A DNA stretch of 64,000 bases from assembly GCF_000018605.1 (NCBI RefSeq), contig NC_010003.1, positions 248,001 through 312,000 on the forward strand, given 5' to 3'. The stretch's first letter is position 1. Each line of letters begins with the position of its first letter. Of the stretch, positions 17,683 through 27,006 are shown piece by piece. Source of the stretch: Petrotoga mobilis SJ95. GTDB lineage: Bacteria; Thermotogota; Thermotogae; Petrotogales; Petrotogaceae. Below the pieces are notes generated by a model, which was not told the DNA's origin, ran no database searches, and worked only from the letters and a program-made list of their open reading frames with translations. The position numbers and the translations under genes are program-made.

Positions 17683-18702
17683 CTAAACAGCTCTTCTATT
17701 TAATGTATCATCAGTTTCTTTATTTTGGCATACTTTTTTAATGAAACTCACCGTTTTTTCAACAAACTTCTGGGTTAAAACATCTTTTAATTCTAATTCG
17801 AAAGAATGCTTCCCTTTCGGATGAATTAACAATGTAGAAGGAACACCACATTCTTTTATCTTCTGGTTTAACTTTATAGAAGTTGTTACCGGGACGGTAG
17901 CGTCTTTTTCCCCATGTACTAACAGTGTTGGAACCATTCTTTCAGATATATAATTTATAGGTGAATATAACTTATATTCTTCAAATTTTGTTTTAGGCGT
18001 TCCTTTCATTGTAGTTGTAACTGCAAATTGTGCAAAAAGTGAATCAATTTGCTTACTCCAGAGATCTAAAAGATCCGATGGAGCGTACCAAGCCACAACT
18101 CCCTTTATTCCCTTCATCTTTTCAAAATGATTGTAGTAAGAATTATATGCTGCATAATAAAGTGACAAAGTACCGCCTGCGGACGTGCCCATCAACAGGA
18201 TATTTTCTTTGTCTAAATTCAGCTCTTCACTATGATCTTTTATATAATTTAAGGCATCGTTGTAATCCTCTATCAATTCTTCATATTTGTTGAAATAACC
18301 ATACCTGTAATCTATCGCAACAACGGCGAATCCTCTACTCGCTAAAAATTTGGCCCATGCGGTAACGCTTGATAACTTCCTACTTCCTGTTATCCAACCT
18401 CCGCCATGAGCAAAAAAAACTACGGGAAATTTGCTTTTTACCTTAGAAGGATAGTATATATCAAATTTCAAAGGTATCTTGTCTTTTTTATACTCTACAG
18501 TAATTGCATCAGTATAGGAACCTTTCTTAACTTCCAACGGAAGATTCCCAAACACAGATTTCTTAATTGTTTTTACGTTTAACAGAATTATTAGAAAAAA
18601 AGTTATTAAAGCATTCCAGAAAAAAAGAAAAAACAACAGAATTATTCCAAAAATCTTAAAGATTTTTTTATACTCACCTTTGTTAGAAACTTCTTTCTTC
18701 AC
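17683..18702 (-). CDS. Membrane-anchored alpha/beta hydrolase (BD-FAE / HSL-like esterase)
   Basis: Esterase of the hormone-sensitive-lipase side of the alpha/beta hydrolases. HGGGW at 99-103 is the oxyanion hole, Ser174 lies in GTSAGG, the acid is in HGEKDATVP and the His in GKHSFE. Residues 14-42 form a long hydrophobic segment after a basic N terminus (KKEVSNKGEYKK), so it is an anchored protein with the catalytic domain most likely outside the membrane. Carboxylesterase and feruloyl-esterase activities are known for relatives. Third gene of the 21433-16635 operon. Substrate unknown. Confidence 0.83.
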   Translation of the reverse strand: MKKEVSNKGEYKKIFKIFGIILLFFLFFWNALITFFLIILLNVKTIKKSVFGNLPLEVKKGSYTDAITVEYKKDKIPLKFDIYYPSKVKSKFPVVFFAHGGGWITGSRKLSSVTAWAKFLASRGFAVVAIDYRYGYFNKYEELIEDYNDALNYIKDHSEELNLDKENILLMGTSAGGTLSLYYAAYNSYYNHFEKMKGIKGVVAWYAPSDLLDLWSKQIDSLFAQFAVTTTMKGTPKTKFEEYKLYSPINYISERMVPTLLVHGEKDATVPVTTSIKLNQKIKECGVPSTLLIHPKGKHSFELELKDVLTQKFVEKTVSFIKKVCQNKETDDTLNRRAV

Positions 18703-18738
18703 CTTTTCGTTAATTATTCAAATCACTCCAATAGAGTT

Positions 18739-19938
18739 TTATTGTTCGTTCATATTGATCTTTTCTCTGTTTATAACAAAAATATCAGATTCTGAATAAT
18801 AATTAGTAAAAAAAACATATTTTTTGTCGGGTGTATATGTTGGATAGAAGCAGTCATTTGTCAACATGCCTGATAAATTCCTTTTTTCTCCATCATCGTA
18901 TTCATATATACTGAAATAGGTTCCGTTAAACTCAGAAAACACAAGAAGCTCTGAACCATTTGACCAATTATCGGTTTGATTATTTTGTTGTGCTATTAAC
19001 GGTGAGATACTGTTTTCTTCGTCAACAAAATAAACATTCATATTCGCCGTTTGATGATCCACACCATAAAAACTGATTTTGTTACCATCCCATTTGGTGG
19101 GTCTAAATTTCAAAAGATCCTTTGATTCCGTTAATTTCTCAAGTTTATCGTAGTATAAGTCATAAATCCAAACTTCCGTCCACTGACCACTATCTTCATC
19201 CATAGTGAATAGAATCAAAGTATTATCATAAAAATATGGTGAATAAGCATTCTTATCGGGTGGACTGATTTTTTGAATCTCCTTAGTTTCTAGATTATAC
19301 AATACAATATCCCATTTTCCAAACAATGTAGTTTGAAAAGTTAAATACTCATCGTTTGGGGAAATATCAGGAAAATACTCAGCAGAATATTCCAATGGAA
19401 TCTTATCTTGTGTACCTTCTTTAAAGTCGAAAATATAAATTTCCCTATTACCAATATATCTGTCGCTTACAAGATACAACTTATTATTTTGAAAAACAGG
19501 GTATTCATCTACCCCTTTCCAAAAAGTGATCTGTAAAACATCCCAGTTTTCTCCATACAGAAACCTTTGAATGGATAATGTCTCCAGAGTTTTTACCGCA
19601 AACTTTTCTACCCAATCACTAGTTTCACCAGATTCTTCAGAGTATGAAAAACCTCCGCCATCAAAGTATCCAAACGCAATTGTGATATTTTCCTTAGTAT
19701 TTGTAAATATATTCATTGTTACATCATAATCATTGATATTTATGGAGTTAGACATCGCATCTTTTATGTTTATATTGTACATATAACTTCCGATACTTTT
19801 TATTTTTTCTGCAATTTGATTTGTTATCCATGTATTATCGTTTAAATTTATAATCATATTATCTTTTGATAGATTTGCAGCAAAAGAGACTACTATAATG
19901 GGAATAAATACAAAAACCAAAATTATCTTTTTTATCAT
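18739..19938 (-). CDS. Secreted TolB-like beta-propeller protein
   Basis: Exported protein of 399 residues starting at ATG 19938, 13 bases after the radical SAM stop, with AAGGTGAG seven bases upstream. A signal peptide (MIKKIILVFVFIPIIVVSFAA) is followed by a small N-terminal domain similar in layout to that of TolB, then about five WD40-like PD40 repeats: YPVFQNNKLYLVSDR, YFPDISPNDEYLTFQT, YSPYFYDNTLILFTM, and FYPTYTPDKKYVFFTNYYSESDIFVI. TolB-like propellers bind peptides or envelope partners. Its place between a radical SAM enzyme and a membrane-anchored esterase suggests an envelope role. A specific function is not recognised. Confidence 0.78.
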   Translation of the reverse strand: MIKKIILVFVFIPIIVVSFAANLSKDNMIINLNDNTWITNQIAEKIKSIGSYMYNINIKDAMSNSININDYDVTMNIFTNTKENITIAFGYFDGGGFSYSEESGETSDWVEKFAVKTLETLSIQRFLYGENWDVLQITFWKGVDEYPVFQNNKLYLVSDRYIGNREIYIFDFKEGTQDKIPLEYSAEYFPDISPNDEYLTFQTTLFGKWDIVLYNLETKEIQKISPPDKNAYSPYFYDNTLILFTMDEDSGQWTEVWIYDLYYDKLEKLTESKDLLKFRPTKWDGNKISFYGVDHQTANMNVYFVDEENSISPLIAQQNNQTDNWSNGSELLVFSEFNGTYFSIYEYDDGEKRNLSGMLTNDCFYPTYTPDKKYVFFTNYYSESDIFVINREKINMNEQ

Positions 19939-19951
19939 ACCTTTTCTCACC

Positions 19952-21433
19952 TTATAAATTTTCTGCAATTTTCCTGAAATGGTAACCGTAAATTGAAAGA
20001 GAAATCATCTTTGGAAAAGCTTTAGGTTTCTTAAACAAACTCCAAAAAAACATTTTCCAATATTGTTTTCTTTCTTTACCAACAATCCCTAAAATAATAA
20101 TGGATTTAATAAAAGCACTAATTTCTTGAAACCCTATCTTAGCCTTGGAGAATCCAGGTACTTTATAATTAACCAAAAATTTTTTCAAACGATAATAATA
20201 GTTTTTGGGCTGATAAAGCTTAGCAACAAGATTTTTGTAATTCTTGACTAGGATTTCCAAGTTCATCTTTGGAATTATATTCGTATTGATATCCACATTG
20301 TTTCCACTTATTTCTCCCCGTAATCTATTTTCCTTGAGTAATCTTGAGTATAATTCACTTCCCCTTGGTGCATTTAAAATACCAACCATGGCGGTAACTA
20401 TGCCGTTTTTCTGAATAAACTCGAATTGCTTATCGAAAATTGTGGGCTTATCACTGTCAAAACCGACAATAAATCCTCCCTGAATTTCAAAACCAAAACT
20501 TTGAATTTTTTTGATAGACTCTTCAAGATTTTGCTTAATATTTTGATACTTATTAGCTTCTCTTAGACTATCCGGATCAGGGGTTTCTAAGCCAATAAAA
20601 ACTCTGTCAAAACCCGCTTTGAACATCAAGTCCATGAGTTGATCATCATTGGAGAAATCTATAGAAACTTCAGTATAGAAAGAAAACGGGTAACCATGAG
20701 CTTTTTGCCACTGTATTATTGCGGGTAACACATCTTTTTTTAATTTTGATTTATTTGAGATAAAATTATCGTCTACAAAGAAAACAGAACGCCTCCACCA
20801 TGCATCGTACAAAGATTGAAGTTCTTGAATCAACTGTTTACTTGTCTTAGTTCTGGGTTTTCTACCATTCAAGGCGGCAATATCGCAAAATTCACAATTA
20901 TAAGGGCAACCTCTAGAATACTGGATGCTCATGGACCCATACCATTTGAGATTTAACAGATCCCACCTGGGAACGGGTGTAGCTTCGATATTACAAAAAT
21001 TAGGTTTTGCATAATATCTTTTCAATTTATTATTTTTAATATCTTCAACTAGCTCATCCATAAGTTCTTCTGCTTCTCCGAGGACAAAATGATCAACAGT
21101 ATTTTGAAATGTGTCAGGTTCCATTGTAAAAAGAGGACCGCCAGCGACTATAGGTTTACCAAATTCATTACATTGTTTGATCACATTTATTGCAGACTCT
21201 CTTTGAACAGCCATGGCACTTATAAAAACATAATCTGAATTCAGTATATCCTCTTTTTTTAACTTTTCACAATTCATATCCACCAATCTAACATTCCATT
21301 CTTTTGGTAGATAAGAAGCTATTGTAATCAAACCCAAAGGCGGCAATGCAGCGCGTTTGGAAATAAATTTCAGTGCGTGTTTGAAACTCCAAAATGTTTC
21401 AGGATAAGCGGGATAAACCAAAAGTATGTTCAT
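19952..21433 (-). CDS. Cobalamin-binding radical SAM protein with DUF4070-like C terminus
   Basis: Class B-like radical SAM enzyme of 493 residues. Residues 1-135 form a Rossmann B12-binding domain, without the DxHxxG base-off motif; SRGCPYNCEFC places the cluster cysteines at 176, 180 and 183. The middle is a TIM-barrel core (DDNFISNKSKLKKD, VFIGLETPDPDSL, GGFIVGFDSD), and the C-terminal region (residues 370-493) with PKNYYYRL and a hydrophobic patch resembles DUF4070. Relatives methylate or couple unactivated carbons, including hopanoid methylases and lipid-modifying enzymes. GGAGGGG precedes the ATG. First gene of the operon 21433-16635. Confidence 0.85.
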   Translation of the reverse strand: MNILLVYPAYPETFWSFKHALKFISKRAALPPLGLITIASYLPKEWNVRLVDMNCEKLKKEDILNSDYVFISAMAVQRESAINVIKQCNEFGKPIVAGGPLFTMEPDTFQNTVDHFVLGEAEELMDELVEDIKNNKLKRYYAKPNFCNIEATPVPRWDLLNLKWYGSMSIQYSRGCPYNCEFCDIAALNGRKPRTKTSKQLIQELQSLYDAWWRRSVFFVDDNFISNKSKLKKDVLPAIIQWQKAHGYPFSFYTEVSIDFSNDDQLMDLMFKAGFDRVFIGLETPDPDSLREANKYQNIKQNLEESIKKIQSFGFEIQGGFIVGFDSDKPTIFDKQFEFIQKNGIVTAMVGILNAPRGSELYSRLLKENRLRGEISGNNVDINTNIIPKMNLEILVKNYKNLVAKLYQPKNYYYRLKKFLVNYKVPGFSKAKIGFQEISAFIKSIIILGIVGKERKQYWKMFFWSLFKKPKAFPKMISLSIYGYHFRKIAENL

Positions 21434-21491
21434 AGTTACCCCTCCTTCTAGGTGCTTTATTGCAACGGGGCTAACGATCCATTTATAATTT

Positions 21492-21497
21492 AATTAT
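21492..21497 (-). promoter_or_regulatory. -10 element of the radical SAM operon
   Basis: TATAAT on the minus strand, about 60 bases before the start codon. No convincing -35 is seen, so this is only a likely promoter. Confidence 0.4.
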
Positions 21498-21548
21498 ACC
21501 ACATTTTTTAATTTTAAATTTTAAAAGTAAAAAAAGTGAATATCTTTA

Positions 21549-21560
21549 GGAAACGTTTTC
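21549..21560 (+). promoter_or_regulatory. LacI-type palindrome upstream of GH13 gene
   Basis: GGAAACGTTTTC, nearly palindromic about a central CG, of the type bound by LacI-family sugar repressors. It lies about 20 bases upstream of a TAAAAT -10 element (21582-21587), thus over the -35 region, as expected for repression of a starch or glucan gene. Confidence 0.5.
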
Positions 21561-21616
21561 ATTTCTTTAAAAAAAGAGTGGTAAAATAACGAGAAGTAAT
21601 CTATGGGAGGTATTTT

Positions 21617-22927
21617 ATGTTTTTAGGATACCACATTCTAATAAAATTTTATAAAAATGGAGAATTAACAAATGATTTTCCAAAGGAGAGTTATCGCTAT
21701 TACGAAAAAAATGCAATAGATGGAGATCTTCAAGGTGTCATTAAAGAATTAGACTATTTAAAAGAGCTTGGGATAGATTTGATATATCTTGGGCCTATTT
21801 TTAAAAGTAAAACCACACACGGATACGATATTACCAATTATTTTTCTATCTCAGAAAACATAAGTTCTAATTCCAAAGAAGAAGCTAAAGCTATCTTTAC
21901 AAAGCTTATTGAAGATGCTCATAAAAGAGGAATAAAAGTTATTATCGATCTAGTACTTAACCATGCCTCAAAGGAGTTTGATTTTAATTCCATCCCTAAA
22001 GATTTGAACGTTAAAACCGAATCTCCCCGTTCACCTCAAGAAGAAAGATGGCAAAGATCCTTTTTGTTCTGGAATCTAGATGACGAAGATACAAGAGAAT
22101 TTTTAATAAGAGTTGGAGAGTATTGGCTAAAAAACTTTGAATTAGACGGATTTAGATTGGATCATGCCTTAGGCTTGCCATTAAACTTTTTAGAGGAATT
22201 TTCTATAAGGATGAAAAAAATAAAAAAAGATGCGATAATTTTAGGTGAAGTATGGGAAGATGAAGGAGATAAGTTAAAAAATTTTAATCTTCTTAAAAAG
22301 TTCAAGGGAGATGATGCTCAACGTTTTACCAGTATGTTTGATTTTTCTACATACGATACTATTAAAGAGGTTTTGGGAAAGAAAAATGGATCGTTAATCG
22401 AGCTATACGATCAAATAGTATTATCAAACAAATTAAACGAAAGAGAATTCCAGTTAACTTATTTTATAGAAAATCATGATCTTCCAAGGTTCATAGATAT
22501 ATGCCAAGAAATAGAGATATTTTACATTGCGGTTGGTTTATTAATGGCTCTTACAGGTAATGTGATGCTGGAATATGGCAATGAGATAGCTTTAAAAGGA
22601 GACCAAACAATTAATAATTTTCACGAAAGTGGAAGAGTTGCGATGAAATTCAAAGAAGATTGGTCAAATTTAGAAAAAGAAACCTTCAATTACTGTAAAA
22701 ATCTCATTAACTTAAGGAAAGTTCACACGTCTCTTTCATCAGGGAACTATGAATTTGTTAATTCAGAAGAAAATTTACTGATTTTTAACAAGAAAGAGGG
22801 ATATGATGAGATAAAGGTAGTCATTTATATCGGAGAACAAGAGTATCATTTGGATAAAGAATATTTAGATCTAATTAGAAATACAAAAGTTTTGAAATTA
22901 AAAAAAGGCATTTATTATCTTCAATAA
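21617..22927 (+). CDS. GH13 alpha-amylase-family glycoside hydrolase
   Basis: Intracellular (no signal peptide) glycoside hydrolase of 436 residues with the GH13 conserved regions: DLVLNHAS (111-118), GFRLDHAL with nucleophile Asp182, ILGEVWED with acid/base Glu211, and FIENHDL with Asp288. The family includes alpha-amylases, maltogenic enzymes and glucosyl transferases; the short size, with little C-terminal beta domain, fits a maltodextrin hydrolase or oligo-1,6-glucosidase type. GGGAGG precedes the ATG. Probably controlled by a LacI-type repressor through the palindrome at 21549. Convergent with the HAD gene, with only two bases between stops. Confidence 0.88.
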   Translation: MFLGYHILIKFYKNGELTNDFPKESYRYYEKNAIDGDLQGVIKELDYLKELGIDLIYLGPIFKSKTTHGYDITNYFSISENISSNSKEEAKAIFTKLIEDAHKRGIKVIIDLVLNHASKEFDFNSIPKDLNVKTESPRSPQEERWQRSFLFWNLDDEDTREFLIRVGEYWLKNFELDGFRLDHALGLPLNFLEEFSIRMKKIKKDAIILGEVWEDEGDKLKNFNLLKKFKGDDAQRFTSMFDFSTYDTIKEVLGKKNGSLIELYDQIVLSNKLNEREFQLTYFIENHDLPRFIDICQEIEIFYIAVGLLMALTGNVMLEYGNEIALKGDQTINNFHESGRVAMKFKEDWSNLEKETFNYCKNLINLRKVHTSLSSGNYEFVNSEENLLIFNKKEGYDEIKVVIYIGEQEYHLDKEYLDLIRNTKVLKLKKGIYYLQ

Positions 22928-22929
22928 AT

Positions 22930-23634
22930 TTAAAATATATTTTTCAGCTCTATGAGCTTGGATATACTGAGAACATCAGTCTCTTGGGTTTCAAGAGAAT
23001 CTTCATGATTTTTAAACCAAATGGCGCCTATCCCACATCTTATTGCTGGTAAGATGTCATTTTCAAAATCATCACCAATGTAGACGATTTCATCTTTAGA
23101 TTTTTTAGACATTAAAATTGCATAATTAAAAATCTTTTCATCAGGTTTAGGGAAACCAACATCTTCAGAACTAACTAAAATACTAAAATAATCAAATATT
23201 CCGGAACTTTTCATTTTGACAATTTGAGTTTTTCTAAAGCCGTTTGTCAAAATTCCTAATTCATACTTATCTTTCAAATATTCCAAAGTTTCCACTGCAC
23301 CATCAACGAGAAGTTTTTGCTTCGATAAGATTTCTAGGTAAGTACTATTCATCTCTTCTATCAAATCTTCTCTATGCTTTATTTTTAAGGCATTTAAGGT
23401 TATTTCAAATCGAAGAAGCTTTAACTCTACTTGACCGATTTCTTTTTTTCTATACATTTCCCACAATCGTTTATTTATTTTTTTGTACGATTCCACAAAC
23501 CTATTTAAGGATATCTCACGAAAAATGTGATTGTACTTTTGATAAACCATCTTCAATGCTTCCTGCGAATTACTTTCAAAATCCCAAAGTGTATGGTCTA
23601 AATCAAAGTAGATCATTTTTATTTGGCCTTTCAA
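22930..23634 (-). CDS. HAD-superfamily phosphatase, YjjG-like
   Basis: Haloacid-dehalogenase phosphatase: motif I FDLDHTLWDFE with the nucleophile Asp, motif II ILTNGF, motif III Lys in GFPKPDEKIF, motif IV YIGDDFENDI. The helical cap (about residues 20-95) and the DHTLWDF opening match YjjG, a house-cleaning nucleotidase for odd pyrimidine nucleotides. Three starts are possible: GTG 23643, TTG 23634 and ATG 23616. I prefer TTG 23634 (234 residues) because AGAGGTGA ends five bases before it. Confidence 0.85.
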   Translation of the reverse strand: MKGQIKMIYFDLDHTLWDFESNSQEALKMVYQKYNHIFREISLNRFVESYKKINKRLWEMYRKKEIGQVELKLLRFEITLNALKIKHREDLIEEMNSTYLEILSKQKLLVDGAVETLEYLKDKYELGILTNGFRKTQIVKMKSSGIFDYFSILVSSEDVGFPKPDEKIFNYAILMSKKSKDEIVYIGDDFENDILPAIRCGIGAIWFKNHEDSLETQETDVLSISKLIELKNIF

Positions 23635-23962
23635 ATATTTCACCTCTCTCGTTCAACCAAAAAAATTATCGAAAAAGCCTCTTTTTAATTATAGCATTAA
23701 ACTCAATCCATTCAAAACAAATAAACAAATCTTTATTTAGTTTTTTTCGTGAATGATTTAATTAAGAGGGGTGGATGTTGAATATTCAACTAAACTAACG
23801 GCAAGAAAGATTTTTGGATAAAACTGATATACGAGTCTCTAATATAATAATAGAAGCTGAATTCGTTAATACCTGAGTTCAGACTAGATTTACTTACAAG
23901 TTGTCAAATCAAAAAGCATGATTTTAGATTTAATAAACTCTCAAACTGAAATATGAAAAGAA
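23635..23962. other. Intergenic region without visible gene
   Basis: 328 bases between the HAD gene and aroH (the HAD gene's ribosome site is at its left end). AT-rich, no ORF with a ribosome site, no strong hairpin and no repeat was seen. Confidence 0.4.
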
Positions 23963-24319
23963 TCATTCTTTTTTGGTTCTTAAATTCTTTGCCTCATGTA
24001 GGTAAACAAAATTTTGGGTGCTGCTTTCACAAATAATCAGCACCCTTATTATTTTTTTTCGAGAATCATTAAAGGAAGCTTCTTCTAAACTCATAAAAGG
24101 GACGTTATTAAGATCTAATTTCTCACGTAGAATTGTAGCAGGATTGAGACTTTTGATGTCAGGGGTTACAGAGAATATCACTGATATTATACGTGATATA
24201 TCGTTTTTATTCATTATTTCATTCCATAACTCTATAACATTTTCAGTTAATTCTATTGGATGATCTTCGTTTAAGGAAGTCGCTCCTCTTATTCCCACTA
24301 TTTTATATTCAGAATCCAT
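23963..24319 (-). CDS. aroH: Monofunctional chorismate mutase, AroH class
   Basis: Chorismate to prephenate, a step of Phe/Tyr synthesis. This small (118 residues) trimeric AroH type, not the helical AroQ type, is recognised by VGIRGATSLNEDHPIEL at the N terminus (Arg of the active site), ISVIFSVTPDIKSLNPAT, VPFMSLEEA, and the RVLIICE...VYLHEAKNLR end that carries the other arginines. ATG start with GGGGAT upstream. It stands 38 bases before infB on the same strand... in transcription order infB comes first, so aroH may be read from the infB transcript. Confidence 0.88.
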   Translation of the reverse strand: MDSEYKIVGIRGATSLNEDHPIELTENVIELWNEIMNKNDISRIISVIFSVTPDIKSLNPATILREKLDLNNVPFMSLEEASFNDSRKKIIRVLIICESSTQNFVYLHEAKNLRTKKE

Positions 24320-24357
24320 ATTATCATATCCCCATTTATTATCACCAAAACACTTAA

Positions 24358-26460
24358 TTATTTAGTTTTTTGTTCCAAACCTAATTCTCGCTTAACGAAT
24401 ACATGCTTATAAAACTCTAATTCATCACCTTTAGTGAAATCTTCGAAATTTTCAAATTGAATTCCACATTCTTTAGGTGCTTCAATAGATTTAACTTCAT
24501 CTTTATAATGTTTCAAACTCTTAATTTTTACATCGGCAATCAAACCGCCATTCCTGTAAATTCTAACTCCGCCATCTCTTTGAACGTACCCTTCATTTAC
24601 TTGAACACCAGCAATTTTCCCTACACCTTTTATCTTGAACTCTTCCTTAATTACACCATTTCCCGTGAGTTCTTCCTTTTGAATGGGTTCTAACATACCT
24701 TCTAAAGCTTTTTTGATATCATCAATCAAATCAAATATAATATTGTACCTTCTGACTTCTATTCCCTCAGCTTCTGCCATCTTTAATGCCTTTGAATCAG
24801 CTTTTACTCTAAAACCCAGAACAATCGCATCTGAAGCGGAAGCTAACATTATATCACTTGTGCTTACCGGTCCTATCCCCGCATGTATAATTTCAATATC
24901 TATTTCCGGATTTTCGAATTTCTGTATAGCGTTTCTTAAAGCCTCTATTTCTCCATAAGTACTGGCTTTTAATAAAATATTTAATTTCTTTTTTTCTTCC
25001 TCTTCCATTTTTTGCATAATATCTTCAAGCTTCACGTGTCTTTTAGCTGGACCTTTACTTTTTTCTTCTTCTTTTTCTTTTACTTTTTCTGCTAGCGTTC
25101 TGGCTTCTTCTTTTGAATCAATAACGTATAAAATAGAATGTGTGTTTGGAACATCATTAAACCCCAAAACTTGGACAGGAGTGGAAGGAACGGCTTTTAT
25201 TAAACTTTCTCCTTTGTCATTTATCAATCTTCTGACTCTGCCATAAGTAGAACCTGAGATAAAATCATCCCCAACTTTCAATATTCCATCTTTAACTATA
25301 ACCGTTCCCAAAGGACCCATAGCTTTGTCAACTCGACTTTCTATGATTACTGCTCTAGCTTTTCCATCGGGGATGCACCTTATCTCCTGCATTTCAGATA
25401 CTAAGAGAATCATTTCCAACAATTCATCGATTCCTTCGCCTGTTTTTGCAGAAACAAGAACTGTTATTGTATCTCCTCCCCAATCTTCTGGAATAAGATT
25501 GAGTTTAGATACCATCTGTTGTTTTGTTAATTCAACATTGGCGTTAGGTTTATCAATTTTATTTATAGCCACTATTATAGGAACGTTGGCACTTTTTGCA
25601 TGATTATAAGCTTCTATTGTTTGAGGCATTACACCATCATCTGCCGCAATGATAAGAACAACTATATCAGTTACTTGAGCTCCTCTGGCTCTCATTTCTG
25701 TAAATGCTTCGTGGCCAGGGGTATCAATAAAAGTAATCTTTTGGCCGTTGTACTCTATCTGGTAAGCACCTATAGATTGAGTAATACCGCCTTCTTCTTT
25801 ATCAGCGACGTGGGTATTTCTAATTTTGTCTAACAAGGTTGTTTTCCCATGATCAACGTGTCCCATAATAGTGACAACCGGAGGGCGTGGAGCCAATTTG
25901 TCTTTCTCTTTTTCATAAATATCGTTCCATTTTTTAGCAAGGATAGCTTCTATATCTTGTTCTTTTCCTTCTTCTGTTTCCTTTTTTTCAATTTCGAAAT
26001 TCAATATAACGTTATAATTCATAGCAATATTTTCTGCCATGGTTATATCTAGTTTCTGACCTGGCCTTAATACAACGCCTTTCATAAACATGTCTTTTAT
26101 AATATCATTTTGTTCCAATCCAATTTGTTTTGCTAAAATATCAAGGCTTAAATCGTGGGAAGTTATAGTAACCTCTCTTAAAAACTTTTCTTCAACAGGT
26201 TCTTCTTTTGATTTTTCCTTGACTTTCACTTGTTCTGAAGATTTGCCTTTCTCTTTCGAAGGTTCTTTTTGCTTTTTTACTTCCTTTTTAGTTTGCCTTT
26301 CTTCCTCAATAAGATCCATGATAACTTGCACAGTTTCTTCTTCTATAGTGCTCATATGACTTTTGACAGAAATATTTAATTCCTTTTCTAAAAATTCCAT
26401 TAATTCTTTAGAGTTCATTCCCAACTCCTTTGCAACTTCATATATTCGGGTCTTCGACAC
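24358..26460 (-). CDS. infB: Translation initiation factor IF-2
   Basis: GTPase that places fMet-tRNA on the 30S subunit. 700 residues: N-terminal IF2_N helix domain (MSKTRIYEVAKELGMNSKEL), a Lys/Glu-rich linker (residues 55-95), a second IF2_N, then the G domain with G1 GHVDHGKTT, G2 GGITQSIGAY, G3 DTPGHEA, G4 NKID and G5 SAKTGEG, followed by domains II-IV ending in the fMet-binding barrel. It follows ylxQ by 16 bases in the usual ylxQ-infB order, though nusA and ylxR are not upstream here. Confidence 0.98.
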   Translation of the reverse strand: MSKTRIYEVAKELGMNSKELMEFLEKELNISVKSHMSTIEEETVQVIMDLIEEERQTKKEVKKQKEPSKEKGKSSEQVKVKEKSKEEPVEEKFLREVTITSHDLSLDILAKQIGLEQNDIIKDMFMKGVVLRPGQKLDITMAENIAMNYNVILNFEIEKKETEEGKEQDIEAILAKKWNDIYEKEKDKLAPRPPVVTIMGHVDHGKTTLLDKIRNTHVADKEEGGITQSIGAYQIEYNGQKITFIDTPGHEAFTEMRARGAQVTDIVVLIIAADDGVMPQTIEAYNHAKSANVPIIVAINKIDKPNANVELTKQQMVSKLNLIPEDWGGDTITVLVSAKTGEGIDELLEMILLVSEMQEIRCIPDGKARAVIIESRVDKAMGPLGTVIVKDGILKVGDDFISGSTYGRVRRLINDKGESLIKAVPSTPVQVLGFNDVPNTHSILYVIDSKEEARTLAEKVKEKEEEKSKGPAKRHVKLEDIMQKMEEEEKKKLNILLKASTYGEIEALRNAIQKFENPEIDIEIIHAGIGPVSTSDIMLASASDAIVLGFRVKADSKALKMAEAEGIEVRRYNIIFDLIDDIKKALEGMLEPIQKEELTGNGVIKEEFKIKGVGKIAGVQVNEGYVQRDGGVRIYRNGGLIADVKIKSLKHYKDEVKSIEAPKECGIQFENFEDFTKGDELEFYKHVFVKRELGLEQKTK

Positions 26461-26476
26461 CTATAAACCACCTCCA

Positions 26477-26803
26477 CTATTGGTACAATTTCAATATTCC
26501 TTCAATGATACTTTCATCTGTAATTCCTATGACACTTATATTTTGTTTACCAAGAGCCTTAGCTATTGTTGACTTTGAGCAATATAATTCTATATAAGGT
26601 ACATCGAAAACTTGACAATGTTTTATTACGTCTAGTTTCACTCTTGAACCAACATCTTTTGGAATAAGTATTAATTTCTTTTTTTGAAATGAGCGTATAT
26701 AATTCCTCAATCCTTGCTTGCCATAAACAATCTTCTTTGCTTTAGAGGCAAAACCCATATAACTCAAAATCTTTTGTTCATTTAAGGAATTCCCATTCCC
26801 CAT
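26477..26803 (-). CDS. ylxQ: YlxQ-type L7Ae-family RNA-binding protein
   Basis: Small (108 residues) ribosomal L7Ae/L30e-fold protein found upstream of infB in many bacteria; it binds kink-turn RNA. The typical pattern is present: FASKAKKIVYGKQGLRNYI, KLILIPKDVG, VPYIEL and IAKALGKQNISVIGITDE. The ribosome site (AGGGGGAT) is about 13 bases from the ATG, longer than normal, so the start is slightly uncertain. Unusual here is the lack of nusA and ylxR before it; instead it has its own promoter at 26850-26877. Confidence 0.88.
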   Translation of the reverse strand: MGNGNSLNEQKILSYMGFASKAKKIVYGKQGLRNYIRSFQKKKLILIPKDVGSRVKLDVIKHCQVFDVPYIELYCSKSTIAKALGKQNISVIGITDESIIEGILKLYQ

Positions 26804-26849
26804 GCTTTATTCAAAATCCCCTTTTTCGTGATTCCTTGATTTCTTTTTT

Positions 26850-26877
26850 ATTATAACATTTTATTGCTGTCATTCAA
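26850..26877 (-). promoter_or_regulatory. Promoter of ylxQ-infB
   Basis: On the minus strand: TTGAAT, 16-base spacer, then TGTTATAAT with an extended -10. It lies about 50 bases before the ylxQ start. Confidence 0.7.
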
Positions 26878-27006
26878 AATATTTTTTCATTACATTTTAA
26901 GAAAATCCAAAATAAAAAGGATAAAAAATATCCGTATTTGTACTTTAAAAAGTATGGTAAAATAAAAATAAGAAAACTTTCACAATTTTTTAGAGGAGGG
27001 ATTCAA

